From NCBI RefSeq assembly GCF_033115175.1, contig NC_084844.1:33761885-33825884 (forward strand): a stretch of 64,000 nucleotides of DNA, in the 5' to 3' direction. The notes under the pieces were generated by a model. That model was not told the origin of the DNA. It saw nothing but the letters and a program-made list of their open reading frames with translations, and made no database searches. The position numbers and the translations under genes were made by a program. This document shows, piece after piece, positions 42,613 to 54,355 of this stretch. The first letter of the stretch is position 1; the number at the start of each line of letters is the position of its first letter. This DNA is from Lepus europaeus. Its lineage: Eukaryota > Chordata > Mammalia > Lagomorpha > Leporidae.

Positions 42613-44437
42613 CAGTCTGACATGAGGTTATAGTTAAGATGTTAATTTTATGATTCTCATGCTATATTTACAAGTGTATTTCCTACAGGGAAAAATATCT
42701 GAGAAGATGCAAATCATTGGAATTTTGCCGCTATCATTTGCTTAGTTTCTCATTTCTTGGACTTAGTTTGCTGTTGTTTTCTTTTTCTTCTAATCTTGCC
42801 TCACTCATTTTTTAGCATTGTTGAATTCACTGTGATTCTAAAAGATAACATGTTATTTCTTTCTGTCTTTGTGGATGCTTTTTCTTCTGCATGGAGTGTG
42901 TGGATTCCTGGCAGTCTGGCTACTAATTAGCTCATATAGCTGTGTGGAGGAGAGGGTAGTTGGATTTTTATTTTATCTTCCACCCAAAAAGTGTACCTTG
43001 TTAGAATATTATCTGTATAAAAGGGTAGCGTAAAGGTTTCACACCAAAGATTTCTCTAAGTTCTTCTAATGAAAGAAAAGTTACTTAGTACTGCTTATTA
43101 AAAACAGAGTTTGAAATCCAGAAATTCAAACTGCAGACTAAAAAGAATAGTACAACTTGATGTATAGTTCTTAACAATGACCAAAAAAAATTATTCTCAC
43201 TTACTAATAAGCCTAGTTAGTGCTTGACTAATTCTGCAATTTATTTATATTTAAAACTTTCAATTTTAATAATAATTATTGAAGGTACCTATTTTCTATA
43301 TAGTTGTAATTCCTAATACAATAGCCATCTATGTTACAAGAATCTCTTTTGGAAAGAAATCCTTTTTTATTTTTTCATAAGTAAAAAGAGGAGAAAAATA
43401 TTTCTGCTTAATTAGTTTGCAATCTGTATTAAAATGTCATATTCAGTATATGATCTTTTAAAAGGCACTAAAACACATATTGGTCATTAATAAGCAGTAA
43501 AATATAAATTAACATAAAGCAATAAAGCATTGATCACTTATGTTCTACAAGTGTCATGAATTACCCCTCACCATTGGATTTATATGCTGTAACATAGTTT
43601 CAGAATCCTTTTTGTAATATTGTTGTTCATTTGCATAATGCCTTAGTAAATGGCTCAAAGTAAAACTTGTCCTTCAGAGCTAGAATTTCACTTTATTTTT
43701 TAAAATTATTTTAATTATTTATTTATTTTTTTTAGAATTCCACTTTATAAATTAAAATATCCAGTTTGTGTTCAAGTATAGTACTAAGTAAAACTATCTT
43801 TGACTATTCCAAAAAGGAATTAGGACACTTGATACCAGCTTTAGTGCAGGTCTGTTAAAGTATACTGAATAGTAAAATGTAATAAAGATCAAATACAAAA
43901 TAAAAGCATTCCCTCAGAATAAGATCTTAAAATGAACAGTAAAAATATACTCTGGTTTCTCTTCAGAGCACATAAATCTTTTGCCTTTTACAAATGAACA
44001 GTAAAAAGTACCTTAAAGTTGTACCATTACTCAAACCAACTAAACATCACAATGGAAAACTCCATTAAATATTATATTAAGTAATTAGCATTTTTATATT
44101 CTTACATAGGTCAAAATTATCAAACCATGAAGCTGAATTTCTTCTCAATTCCCCAAGGACTATAAAATATTTAATTAAGCTTTGTATTCCTTGATTTTGA
44201 AAAGCTTTTTATTTTACTATAATTTTTCTAAGTGGTGATGAAGTAAAGATAGCCTGGTAATTTTTGTGGTAAATACATATACCATGAAAAATTATTATGT
44301 TTAGTTCCTTTGGCAAATATTGCCAGCTATGCTCAAAATAGTGAGTCATTTTGTACTTCATAATATGTATACTTAATAGAAAATCCTTAAAAGATTAAAA
44401 ACAGCATCTTTTTTATTCTGACATTAGTGAAGTTTTT

Positions 44438-44760
44438 TCTTTTTTCTTTTTTTAGATTTATTTATTTGAAAGGCAGAATTATAGAGAGGCAGAGAGAAAG
44501 AGAGATCGTCCATCATCTGGTTCACTTCCCAGTTGGCTGCTATAGTTGGAGCTAGGCCAATCTGAAGCCAGGAACCAGCAGCTTTTCCAGGTCTCCCACA
44601 TGGGTGTGATGCCCACACACTTGGGCCATCCTCTGCTGCTTTCCTAGGCCATAGTGGAGAGCTGGATTGGAAGTGGAGCAGCCAGGACTGGAACCTGAGC
44701 CCTTAAGGGATGCCGGCACAGTAGGCGACGGCTTTACCCACTAAACCATAGCGCCAGCCC
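44438..44760 (-). repeat. CSINE type A
   Basis: TTTTTTTAGATTTATTTATT to ACCATAGCGCCAGCCCC. Confidence 0.87.
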
Positions 44761-44962
44761 CAAGTTTATTTTCTTATTCAATTATTTTCCACCTCATTAC
44801 AGAAAGGATTTCAAGTAACAGATTAGTTTACTATAATGGGGGTGTTATTTATTTGTCAAAAATATTAAGTGCCTTGCCATATGCCAAACACTGCAAAATG
44901 CTGCTTATATGGAAGTAAAATGTTCTTTTTCTCAAGAGGTATGTGATTTAGAAGAAATGTCA

Positions 44963-45294
44963 GGGGGCCGGTACTGTGACACAGCAGGTAAAGCTGCCAC
45001 CTGCAGTGCTGGCATCCCATGTGGGCAGTGATTCAAGTCCTGGCTGCTCCACTTCTGATCCAGCTCTCTGCTATGGCCTGGGAAAGCAGTGGAAGATGGC
45101 CCAAGTCTTTGGGGCCCTGCACCTGCACGGGAGAACTGAAAGAAGCTCCTGGTTTCTGCCTTCAGATCAGTGTGGCCATTGAGGCCATCTGGAGAGTGAA
45201 CTAGTAGAAGGATGGAAGACCTTTCTCTGCCTCTGCCTCTGCCTCTCTAACTCTGCCTTTCAAAATAAATAAATAAATCTTTAAAAAAAAAAGA
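44963..45294 (+). repeat. CSINE type A
   Basis: Head AGGGGGCCGGTACTGTGAC, tail AAATAAATAAATAAATCTTT. Confidence 0.88.
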
Positions 45295-45334
45295 CAGTTT
45301 AGCCAGCAAGTACCATACAATATAAGTGTAATAT

Positions 45335-45475
45335 AAGTTATTATTAACTCTGTTATGTATGAAGTGATTGTACCTTATATGCTATTCTCTAATTTGCAGA
45401 TAAGGAAATTAGAGACATTAAGTAATTTGTCCAAGATCACACATAGTAAGTGTTAGAATTAGAATTTTAACTCAG
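45335..45475 (-). repeat. MIR element
   Basis: GCAGATAAGGAAATTAGAGA, TAAGTAATTTGTCCAAGATC and ACACATAGTAAGTG follow antisense MIR. Confidence 0.8.
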
Positions 45476-45832
45476 GGTCTGGTGCTGTGGCACAGTGGGT
45501 TAAAGCCCTGGCCTGCAGCACCAACATCCCATATGGGCACTGGTTTGAGTCCCAGCTGCTCCACTTCTGATCCAGCTCTCTGCTAATGAGCCTGGGAAAG
45601 AAACAGAAGATGGTCCAAGCGCTTGGGCCCCTGCACCCATGTGGGAGACCTGGAAGAAGTCACTGGCTCCTGGCTTCGGATCGGCCCAGTTCCAGCTGTT
45701 GTGGCCATTTGGGGAGTGAACTAGCAGATGGAATACCTTTTTCTCTCTACTGATTCTCTGTCTCTCTCTCTCTCTGTCTCTACTTGTCTTTCTCTCTCTC
45801 TAACTCTTTCAAAAAAAAAAAAAAAAAAAAAG
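45476..45832 (+). repeat. CSINE type A
   Basis: Head AGGGTCTGGTGCTGTGGC inserted at the end of the MIR. CT-rich run at about 45757-45800 and an A20 tail. Confidence 0.86.
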
Positions 45833-46239
45833 AATGTGTCTGACTCCAAAGCTTCATCTTGCTGCCTTTGAGGAGTTGAGACACTGATGCAGAGGATTTT
45901 GTGGAGACACTGAAGTGAATATACCTACATAGCTATTGGATTCTACAAGAGGATGCTTAAATTGAGTTTACAAGACTGAAATAGGAATTAGCTAGAAGGA
46001 GAAAATTTAAAGCATCCCAACAGAGAGATAACCATATGTAAAGTCATGGCAATGAGACAGCATAGCTCTTTTGGGACTTATCTGATTAACTTTTATTTCT
46101 CTTAGAGGAGGGTAAACCTTATCCATTCATTATCCAGTTAATATTGGGCACTATGGATGAATGAGGCTTATGTCCCTATTCTATCATAGACCTTTGTGTT
46201 TACTGTGTTTCTGGGAAGATACTAGAATTTTTAAAAATT
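45833..46239. other. Unique intron sequence
   Basis: No repeat or gene recognised. Confidence 0.4.
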
Positions 46240-46608
46240 TATTTTCTTTTTTTTTTTAAGATTTATTTTTTATTTATTTGAAAGTCTGAGTTACACACAG
46301 AGAGAAGGAGAGGGAGGGAGGGAGGGAGGGAGGGAGGGAGGGAGAGAGAGAGAGAGAGAGAAAGGTCTTCCATCTGTTGGTTCACTCCCCAGTTGGCTGT
46401 AACTGCGCTGATCCGAAGCCAGAAGCCAGGAGCTTCCTCCAGGTCTTCCCACGTGGGTATGGGGGTCCAAGGACTTGGGCCATCTTCTACTGCTTTCCCA
46501 GGCCATAGCAGAGAGCTGGATCAGAAGTGGAGCAGCTGGAACTTGCTCCCATATGGGATGCTGGCACTGCAGGTGTCAGCTTTACCTGCTACGCCACAGC
46601 ACCAACAC
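46240..46608 (-). repeat. CSINE type A with (GGGA)n
   Basis: A GGGA tetranucleotide array at about 46311-46343 replaces part of the GA tract, followed by GA dinucleotides. Confidence 0.88.
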
Positions 46609-47090
46609 CAGATACTGGAATTTTTAAGACTAAAAGTCATACTGATGCCACTTATGTTAAATAAAATGCTACATAATCAGAAAACATAAAAGCCTTATGC
46701 TCTTGCTTCTGCCTTCTAATTTGTTTTGACTTTTAGAACAATGGCCTCTAAATTGTAAAATGTCTCTTTTTCATTTTTCTTGAACATTTCTGTCACCATG
46801 TTAACTGATGCCAAGCAATGGGGAGAGTTTAGAAATGAAGACTACCCAGAGTGTTTCCATTTCAACTATGCTTAAACCCATTTACTTCCTTAAGATTTGT
46901 GAAAGGATAAGTGTGTTTCCCCTCATCAACATCAGTATCCCCTTTGTGACCCTATCTTTCAAAGAATAAATTACTAAAAACAGATCCTTTCAAGAACATA
47001 TCAGGAAAAACAGAAGCACACCAACCTGCTGGATGAATGTACAGGACAACTCAAAATTATGACCTGGATTATGAAACAACTTAAAATTTA
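46609..47090. other. Unique intron sequence
   Basis: AT-rich, no feature seen. Confidence 0.4.
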
Positions 47091-47107
47091 GGAGGTGGGG
47101 GTGTGTG

Positions 47108-47690
47108 GCAGTGGACATTTGGTGCAGTGGTTAAGATGCTACTTTGGATCTCCACATCCTGTGTCTGAGTGCCTGGTTTGGGTCTATGGTCCTATGCTTT
47201 GAATCCAGCTTCCTGTTAATGTGCCCTCTTAGTGTTATACCCAAAGTAAGACACAAAGAAGCACCACACATTCAAGGGTCGGTCTTTTAAGGCAGAAAAC
47301 CACAATTGCATTTGGGGGAGGGACAACTGAGGCCAAGGAAGAAAGATAACATTCCATCACTATCATTTTTACAAGTTGATGTAAGGGTATAGACTATGCT
47401 GTTAAACAATACATGGTAAATCAACCTGAATAGTCAAATAAACCCAGAAATTCCCCCAGCCCACTCTCAGATGGCCGGGACTGGTGATCAACGAGAAAAC
47501 AGCAAACAGTACCTGCAGGCATTATGGAGTTTACTTAAGCTAACCCAACATTTCAAACCTGGTACTTCATCAAGAGGCAGAAAGTGATGGCTCAAGTACT
47601 TTAGTTTTTGCCACCTACACACGAGAGAGATCTGGATTAAGTTTCAAGTGCATGGCTTTAGCGTGGCCCAGCCCTGGCAGACTTTTGGCC
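47108..47690 (+). repeat. CSINE type O split by an LTR-like insertion
   Basis: Head GCAGTGGACATTTGGTGCAG to CTTCCTGTTAATGTGCC (47108-47226), then after the insertion AGGCAGAAAGTGATGGCTCA to CAGCCCTGGCAGACTTTTGG. Confidence 0.75.
47233..47569 (-). mobile_element. Candidate solo LTR of unknown family
   Basis: A 337-bp non-SINE block cleanly interrupting a type O SINE. Read either way the ends are TG...CA: + strand TGTTATACCC...GTACTTCA. On the minus strand the end CTTCTTTGTGTCTTACTTTG resembles an LTR R/U5 region. No convincing TSD, TATA or AATAAA was found. Orientation is a guess. Confidence 0.45.
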
Positions 47691-48011
47691 AAGGTTTTAA
47701 GAATGCTGGTTAACTTCTTTTTGTGTGCTCTGAGGACAAGAACTCATTTAATATTTATATATTTATGTGCATTTCTTGGTATGTATTTCAATAAAATGTT
47801 GAAGTAATTTATTACAAATCATTTATATACTTATATCCTCTGTTGAACTGTTTGTTTCTTGAAGCAGAATTCATGTTTCATCCATAGCAATAAGCCTAGT
47901 ATACATAAGGAACTGAGTTAATATTTAATATGTTTTTCATGTACTAAATCATCTCATGTATATTATAAACTATTAGAGAAGTGTTTCATAAGTATTAGAT
48001 AGGAATTACCT
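47691..48011. other. Unique intron sequence
   Basis: AT-rich, no feature seen. Confidence 0.4.
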
Positions 48012-48688
48012 AGGGCCAGCGCTGTGCCATGGTGGGTTAAGCCTCTGCCTGCGGTGCTGGCATCCCATTTGGGCAACAGTCTGAGTCCTGGCTGCTACAC
48101 TTCTTTTTTTTTTTTTTTTTTTTAAGATTTATTTATTTATTTTAAAGTCCGAGTACACAGGAAGAGAAGGAGAGGCAGAGAGAGAGAGGTCTTCCATTCT
48201 CTGGTTCACCCCCCAGATGGCCGCAACGGCAGGAGCTGCACCGATTCGAAGCCAGGAGTCAGGAGCCTCCTCTGGGTCTCCCATGTGGGTGCAGGGACCC
48301 AAGGACTTGGGCCGTCTTCCACTGCTTTCCCAGGCCATAGCAGAGAGCTGAATCGGAAGTGAAGCAGCCAGGACTCGAACCAGTGCCCATATGGGATGCT
48401 GGCACTGCAGGCGGTGGCTTTACCCACTCTGCCACAGCGCTGGCCCTGGTTGCTACATTTCTGTTCCAGCTACCTGGGGAAGCAGCAGAGGATGGCCCAA
48501 GTGCTTGGGTTCCAACACCCATGTGGGAGACCTGGAAAAAGCTTCTGTCTCCCGGCTTCGGATTGGCCCAGCTCCAGCTATTGCAGCCAATTAGGGAGTG
48601 AACCAGTGGATGGAAGACCTCTTTGTCTCTCTGTCTTTCTGTCTGTAACTCTGCCTCTCAAATAAATAAATCTTAAGAAAAAAAAAAG
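48012..48688 (+). repeat. CSINE type A split by a minus-strand SINE
   Basis: Head TAGGGCCAGCGCTGTGCC, broken at CTGGCTGCTACACTTCT, resuming TGGTTGCTACATTTCTG, tail AAATAAATAAATCTTAAG. Outer TSD GGAATTACCT / GGAATTACTG. Confidence 0.88.
48105..48446 (-). repeat. CSINE type A, nested
   Basis: T18 run to GCCACAGCGCTGGCCC. TSD CTGGCTGCTACACTTCT / CTGGTTGCTACATTTCT (two mismatches). Confidence 0.88.
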
Positions 48689-48737
48689 GGAATTACTGAT
48701 ATCAGAATAATCAATTTTGTTAGAAATGCAAATTTCT

Positions 48738-48958
48738 GGGGCCATTGTTGTAGTGTAATGGATTAAGTCTCTGCCTGCAATGCTGGCATCCCATATGGGT
48801 TCCAGTTCGAGTCTCAGCAGCTCCACTTCTGATCCAGCTCCCTGCTAAAGCACCTGGTAAAGCAGCAGAAGATGGCCCAAGTGCTTGGGCTGCACTCCAG
48901 TGTGGCTTGCTAGCATTGTAGGCAGCAGCTCAGCTCATTGTGCCACAACACCAGCCCC
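48738..48958. repeat. Inverted (head-to-head) CSINE palindrome
   Basis: 48738-48893 is a + strand SINE from GGGGCCATTGTTGTAGTG to AGTGCTTGGGC. 48894-48958 is a SINE head in the opposite direction ending CACAACACCAGCCCC. The outer arms form an imperfect inverted repeat of about 55 bases. Confidence 0.8.
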
Positions 48959-49123
48959 AGAATGAATAATTTTTTATGAAATATTTTACTTTCCTATACT
49001 TACACCAGTATGAAACTTACCTAAAGCCTGCCCTAACACTAGGTACTTTAAACCTCAATTTTTGACAATCTAATGTGCAGAAAATAAAAAACAAAAAAAT
49101 TGAATGTATGGGTTTGTCTTTTT
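48959..49123. other. Unique intron sequence
   Basis: Short AT-rich spacer between two SINE clusters; nothing recognised. Confidence 0.4.
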
Positions 49124-49668
49124 TTCTTTTGAAGATTTATTTATTTGAAAGGCAGTATTAGAGGGCATGCTGTGGCATAGTAGGCTGAGCCTCTGCCTGC
49201 AGCACTGGGATCCCATATGGGTTCCAGTTCCTGTATCCAGCTCTCTGCTTATGGCCTAAGAAAGCAGTGGAGGACCCAAGTGCTTGGGCCTCCTGGCTCC
49301 TGTCTTCGGATCTGCTCAGCTTGGCTGTTGCAGCCATTTGGGCAATGAACCAGGGGATGGAAGACCTTTCTCTCTGTGGCTCTGCCTCTCAGATAAATAA
49401 ATAAAATCTTTAATAATAATAATAATAAAGGATGGCAGTGTTAGACCATTTATCTGCTGTTTTACTCTCAAGTGGCTGCAACAGCCAGGTCTGAAGCCAG
49501 GAGCCAGTAACTTTATCCAGGCCTGGATCATCTTCTGCTACTTTCCCAGGTCCATTAGCAGGGAGCTTGATTGGAAGTGGAGTAGCTGAGACTCCAACTG
49601 GTGCTCTGATATGGGATGCTGGTATTGTAGATGGCAGCTTAACTCCCTGTGCCCCAATACTGAACCCT
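49124..49668 (-). repeat. CSINE type O split by a + strand SINE
   Basis: GAAGATTTATTTATTTGAAA start (49124-49160) and body 49434-49668 ending CCCCAATACTGAACCC. Confidence 0.8.
49161..49433 (+). repeat. CSINE type A, nested, internally deleted
   Basis: GGCAGTATTA before and GGCAGTGTTA after are the TSD. The tail carries an (AAT)n run at about 49411-49428. Confidence 0.84.
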
Positions 49669-50060
49669 TGATTTGTCTTTAGAAATGCTTTTTAGTGATT
49701 TTTATTTCTTTGGTGAATTGATTGCTTATATTCTTTGTTGACTTTTTATTTTTTAATGTTTGTTACTGATTTGTAGGAAATATTTATGCATTATGAATAT
49801 TAGCCTCTTAAATGGTTACAGATAACTTCTCCCTGACTATAAATTTTCTTTTAAAAACTTTACTGTGGAATCTTTTTTAACATGGAAGTTTACATTTTTG
49901 TACTTGTTCATACTGGCTCTTTTTTTTTTTTTTTTTTTTTCTTATGGCTCCTGGGATTTCTGTCATGTTGAAAAAGATCTGATTTTTCCCACCTATTGTC
50001 TTTTGTTTTCCTCTAAAGGCTTATAATTTTTTGTGTTTGTTTTTTCGGAATTAATCTTTA
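49669..50060 (-). mobile_element. Ancient LINE-1 (L1M-type) fragment
   Basis: Antisense L1-like text such as TTGACTTTTTATTTTTTAATG, AATATTAGCCTCTTAAATGG and TTCTGTCATGTTGAAAAAGA. A T20 run at about 49920-49940 may mark a lost insertion. Confidence 0.55.
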
Positions 50061-50555
50061 CATTGGATACTATTGAACATTTAACTACTTAACATTGATG
50101 TATCTAATCACTACTCGGGTAATTAAATAGCTCTCATAATTAGGAAGCTTGTGAATGGAATTCTAATTTTGTCATTGAATTGAAGGCTAGGACTCTGTGA
50201 TGGTAAATATAGTCAGCTAGAGCATGAATATAGGATTTGTAAGCAGTTGGAATAAGGATAGACATTTTTTGGATAGGAAAAACATTTTAACAAAAGTGCA
50301 GATTTCTCAACAGGCTTTAAGGGCAACCAAGTTCATTTGAAACATAACACTGGATCTTGGACAAATTCTTTGCCTTTCTGACATTTTCTGCCTTAGAATA
50401 TAAGAGAAAAAGTGTATTTCCATGACAGAAAGTCACGAGAGGTGTGTATGAAATTATTAGCAATGATTTTCTCTAGATGACAAGATATCAGATATTTTAG
50501 GAAATTTTTCTATTTACTGAGTTTTAATTTTTTTTTAGCAACAGTGTTAGTTTTA
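50061..50555. other. Unique intron sequence
   Basis: AT-rich, no repeat or gene recognised. Confidence 0.4.
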
Positions 50556-51240
50556 TTTCTTTATTTAAGATTTATTTATTTATTTGAAAGGCAGATTACA
50601 GAGAGAGGGACAGACAGATCTTCCATCCTCTGGTTCACTCCCCAAATGGCTACAATGGCTTGAGCTGGGCCAGGCTGAAGCCAGGAGCTTCTTCTGGGTC
50701 TCCCATGTGGGTGACAGAGGTCCAAGTGCTTAGGCCATCTTCTCCTGCTTTCCCAGGTTTATTAGCAGGGATTTGGATTGGAAGTGGAGCAGTTAAGACA
50801 TGAACCCGCACCTATTTGGGATGCTGGTGTCACCATGGCTTCTGTCTTTGTTTTTGATTTTGTTTTTGTTTTTGACAGTCAGAGTGGACAGTGAGAGAGA
50901 GAGACAGAGAGAAAAGTTTTTCTTTGCTGTTGGTTCATCCCCCGAATGCCGCTGCAGCTGGCGCCATGCAGCTAGCGCACCGCGCTGATCTGAAGCCAGG
51001 AGCCAGGTGCTTCTCCTGGTCTCCCATGCGGGTGCAGGGCCCAAGCACTTGGGCCATCCTCCACTGCACTCCCGGGCCATAGCAGAGAGCTGGCCTGGAA
51101 GAGGAGCAACCGGGATAGAATCCGGCGCCCTGACCAGGACTAGAACCCAGGGTGCTGGCGCCGCAGGCGGAAGATTAGCCTATTGAGCTGCAGCACTGGC
51201 CACCATGGCTTCTTAACCCACTACACCACAATGATGTTCC
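50556..51240 (-). repeat. CSINE type O/A split by a type B SINE
   Basis: TTTATTTAAGATTTATTTAT start, then a body up to GGGATGCTGGTGT. After the inner SINE it ends with CTTAACCCACTACACCACAA. Confidence 0.84.
50844..51200 (-). repeat. CSINE type B, young, nested
   Basis: Perfect 13-base TSD CACCATGGCTTCT at 50831-50843 and 51201-51213. Confidence 0.92.
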
Positions 51241-51307
51241 CACTTGGAACCATCCTAACTTAGGCTTTATAAAGCATACCATAGTCCTTCCCACCCCTAC
51301 TCAATTC

Positions 51308-51584
51308 ACAGTTTTTGAAAGGCAGAGGGAGACAGGGAGGGAGAGGTAGGTTTTCAATACGGTTCACTCTCCAAATGGCTACAATGGTCGGGCTAGTCCA
51401 GGCTGAAGCCAGGAGGCTGGAACTTTTATCTGGATCTTCCACAGGGGTGTCAGGTTCTCAGGTACTTGGGCTATCCTCCACTGCCTTCAGAGGCACATTA
51501 GCAGGGAGCTGGGTCAGAAGCCCCTTTATGAGAAGCCAGCCTCACAGGCAGCCCCTTAACCCACTGTACCACAATGCCAGCAGC
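51308..51584 (-). repeat. CSINE type O
   Basis: AGTTTTTGAAAGGCAGAGGG start, ending GTACCACAATGCCAGCAGCC. Confidence 0.75.
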
Positions 51585-51585
51585 C

Positions 51586-52213
51586 ATAGTTTTACTTCCT
51601 GAGGTTTCAGTTATCCACAGTCAACTGTGGTCTAAATATACCAAATGAAAGATTCCAGAAGTAAACAATTCGTAAGTTTTAAGTTCCATGTCCTTCTGAG
51701 CAAATGTGATGAAATCTGATGCTGTCCTCCATCATGCTCAGGACTTGAATCATACCTTTCATTCAGCATATCCACACTGTAGATGCTCCTAGTCTGTTAT
51801 TCATTTAGTAGCCATCTTAGGTATCAGATGAACTGTCAAGTTATCAGAGTACTTATCTTCCAAGTAACCTATCTTTAGTAGTGTGACACTATGTCATAAT
51901 GCCTGTTATTCACCTCATTTCATCTCAACACATAGACATTATATATAGCATGTCAGGTGAAGAAGGATAAATAAATGCAGTGAGGTATTTTGAGACCAAG
52001 ACAGACCATATTTTCATAACTTTTTAATCACAGTATATTGTTATAATTGTTCAATTTTATTATTGTTAATATCTTATTTCTAATTTATAAATTAAACTTA
52101 TCAGCATGTGTATATAGGAAAAAATGCTATATTTATATATAGGGTTTGATATTATCTGCAGTTATAGGCATCACTTAGGGTCTTGGAATGTATCCCCCAG
52201 ATAAAGGGAGCTA
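51586..52213 (-). mobile_element. Tigger/pogo-type DNA transposon fossil
   Basis: GTTATCCACAGTCAACTGTG and AGTAAACAATTCGTAAGTTT on the left, GGTCTTGGAATGTATCCCCC and GATAAAGGGAGCTACTGTA on the right match a non-autonomous Tigger derivative. The right end is near complete, the left decayed. No transposase frame. Confidence 0.68.
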
Positions 52214-52330
52214 CTGTATTCTTAGGAGATGAATATAGGAAAGTGGCACAAATTTGTGATAAATTGAGAATTAACAGATCTGAAGAGTATGTTAAAGATA
52301 ATTTTAAAGATTTTATAATTATATTCAGGA

Positions 52331-52649
52331 GGCCGGCGCTGTGGTGCAGTGGGTTAATGCCCTGGCCTGAATCACTGGCATCCCATATGGGCACCATTTC
52401 TAGTCCCAGCTGCTCCTTTTCCGATCCAGCTCTCTGCTATAGCCTGGGAAAGCAGTGGAAGATGGCCCAAGTGCTTGGGCCCCTGCACCCGTGTGGGAGA
52501 CCTGGAAGAAGCTCCTGGCTCCTGGCTTTGGATCGGCGCAGCTCCGGGCCGTTGCGGCCATCTGGGGAGTGAACCAACGGATGGAAGACCTTTCTCTCTG
52601 TCTCTACCTCTCTCTGTAACTCTCTTGAATAAAATAAATCTTAAAGAAA
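52331..52649 (+). repeat. CSINE type A
   Basis: TSD TTATAATTATATTCAG at about 52315-52330 and 52650-52665. Head GAGGCCGGCGCTGTGGTG. Confidence 0.92.
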
Positions 52650-52696
52650 TTATAATTATATTCAGAAACAAGGATAAGGAAGATACATGGCTAGGT

Positions 52697-52985
52697 TTTT
52701 TTTTTTTTTTCCAAATTTTTTTGACAGAGTTATAGACAGTGAAAGAGAGAGAGACAGAAAGGTCTTCCTGCACTGATCCAAAGCCAGAAGCCAGGTTCTT
52801 CTTCCTGGTCTCCCATGCAGGTGCAGGGGCCTGGGCCCAAGCACTTGGGCCATCCTCTACTGCCCTCCTGGGCCACAGCAGAGAGCTGGACTGGAAGAGG
52901 AGCAGCCGGGACTAGAACCTGGCACCCATATGTGATGCCAGCACCGCAGGTGGAGGATTAACTAAGTGAGCAACGGCGCCGGCCC
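52697..52985 (-). repeat. CSINE type B, internally deleted
   Basis: T14 run, TTTTTTTGACAGAGTTATAG, lacks the CpG-rich centre, ends CAACGGCGCCGGCCCC. Confidence 0.87.
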
Positions 52986-53360
52986 CTATTTAGTCTTAAG
53001 TTTGTGTTTTGTTTCCATATTTCTTGTCATAGAATAATCTGTATAATAAAAAGTCACTTCATAAGGAGAATTAAAAGTCAGTATAGGTGACTACTGAATA
53101 TGACTTTGTTTCCTAACCTGAACTAATTATATCTGAGGGTGCTATGCAAAGTTGTAGATAAAAGAGCTGAACTTTGAGGAATTGTTGAGAATAGGAGAAT
53201 GCCAGTAGATTAGGGGTAAGCAATGGGTAAGGACACTGATAGCATTTAGATCAAATTGAGATATGAAAAAAAGCTTGATGGCCCTTTATGCAAGCAATGA
53301 AAATAATTTAGAGTCTGTAACAACAAGGACTTAACAGATTGGTTTAAATAAGTTTAGTAC
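52986..53360. other. Unique intron sequence
   Basis: No repeat or gene recognised. Confidence 0.4.
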
Positions 53361-53650
53361 AGGGGCAGGTGTTTGGTGCCGTGATTAAGATACCACTTGG
53401 GGTACTTGTGTCTCAGTGCTTGGGTTCAAGTCATGGCTCCACTTCTGATCCTGGCTTCATGTTAATGTGCACTGTGGGAGGCAGCATATGCTAGTCTACT
53501 GCCAACAACCTTGGAGACCTGAATTGAGTTCCTGGGTTAAGCCTGGTCTAGCCTCTACCCTTGCAGGTGTTTGGGAAGTAAACTAGTGGATGGAAGATCT
53601 TTCTGTGTCTCTGCATCTCTCTCTCTGCCTTCTAAATACATTTTTAAAAG
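53361..53650 (+). repeat. CSINE type O
   Basis: Head AGGGGCAGGTGTTTGGTGCC is close to the old-family consensus. The tail decays after CTGCCTTCTAAATAC. Confidence 0.85.
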
Positions 53651-54043
53651 TAATAAATAAAAATTAAAAAAAATTTTAATATATCTAAATATGTAATCTT
53701 GCCTTTGGGTTGGAAAAAGGTTAAAAGATGAGCTGATGAAGCTTAATGGCAGTGTTTATGATAAGGAGAATTTTATTGTTGGTAAACTTAATAGGAATCA
53801 GCAGCATGACTTGCCTGATAATATTTGATTATTATAGTTTTCTGAATAAGTTGATAAGGCCACACCTGGTTTGTATTTAGGTTTGGGTACCATGTTTGAG
53901 GAAACATGTCTAAATGACAGCTGTTTCAGCCCTTTGTCATGTGGGAAAAGAATTAGACTTCATATGAGCCATAAAGCAGCTCTTCAATCCAAAAGAAGGA
54001 AGAATATTCTAGTGATCAAGGTTGCTTAAGAAATAAAAGGATG
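53651..54043. other. Unique intron sequence
   Basis: No repeat or gene recognised. Confidence 0.4.
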
Positions 54044-54355
54044 AGGCAGGCACTGTGGCATAGAAGGTTAAGTGTCCGCCTGCAATACCAGCATTCTATA
54101 TAGGCACCAGTTGGAGTCCCAGCTGCTCCACTTCAAATCCAGCTTCCTGGTAATGCACCAGGGAAAGCAGTGGAGGATGGCCCAAGTACTTGGGACCCTG
54201 AGCACATGTGGGAGACCCAGAAAAAGCTTTTGGCTCCTGGCTTTGGCCTGGTCCAGCCTGATCTGTTGTGGCCATTTAGGGAGTGAACAAGTGGACGGAA
54301 GATCTCTCTCTCTCTCTCTTTCAAATAAATAAATAAATCTTTAATTAAAAAAAGA
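54044..54355 (+). repeat. CSINE type A
   Basis: Head AGGCAGGCACTGTGGC, tail AAATAAATAAATAAATCTTT. Confidence 0.87.

Larger units (their letters stand above)
42131..44437. other. SINE-free 2.3-kb stretch of intron 1
   Basis: AT-rich unique sequence. It holds copy 2 of the 130-bp duplication and a MIR relic at about 42495-42612. The 15-base block AAATGAACAGTAAAA occurs twice (about 43932 and 43994). No open frame of interest. Confidence 0.5.
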
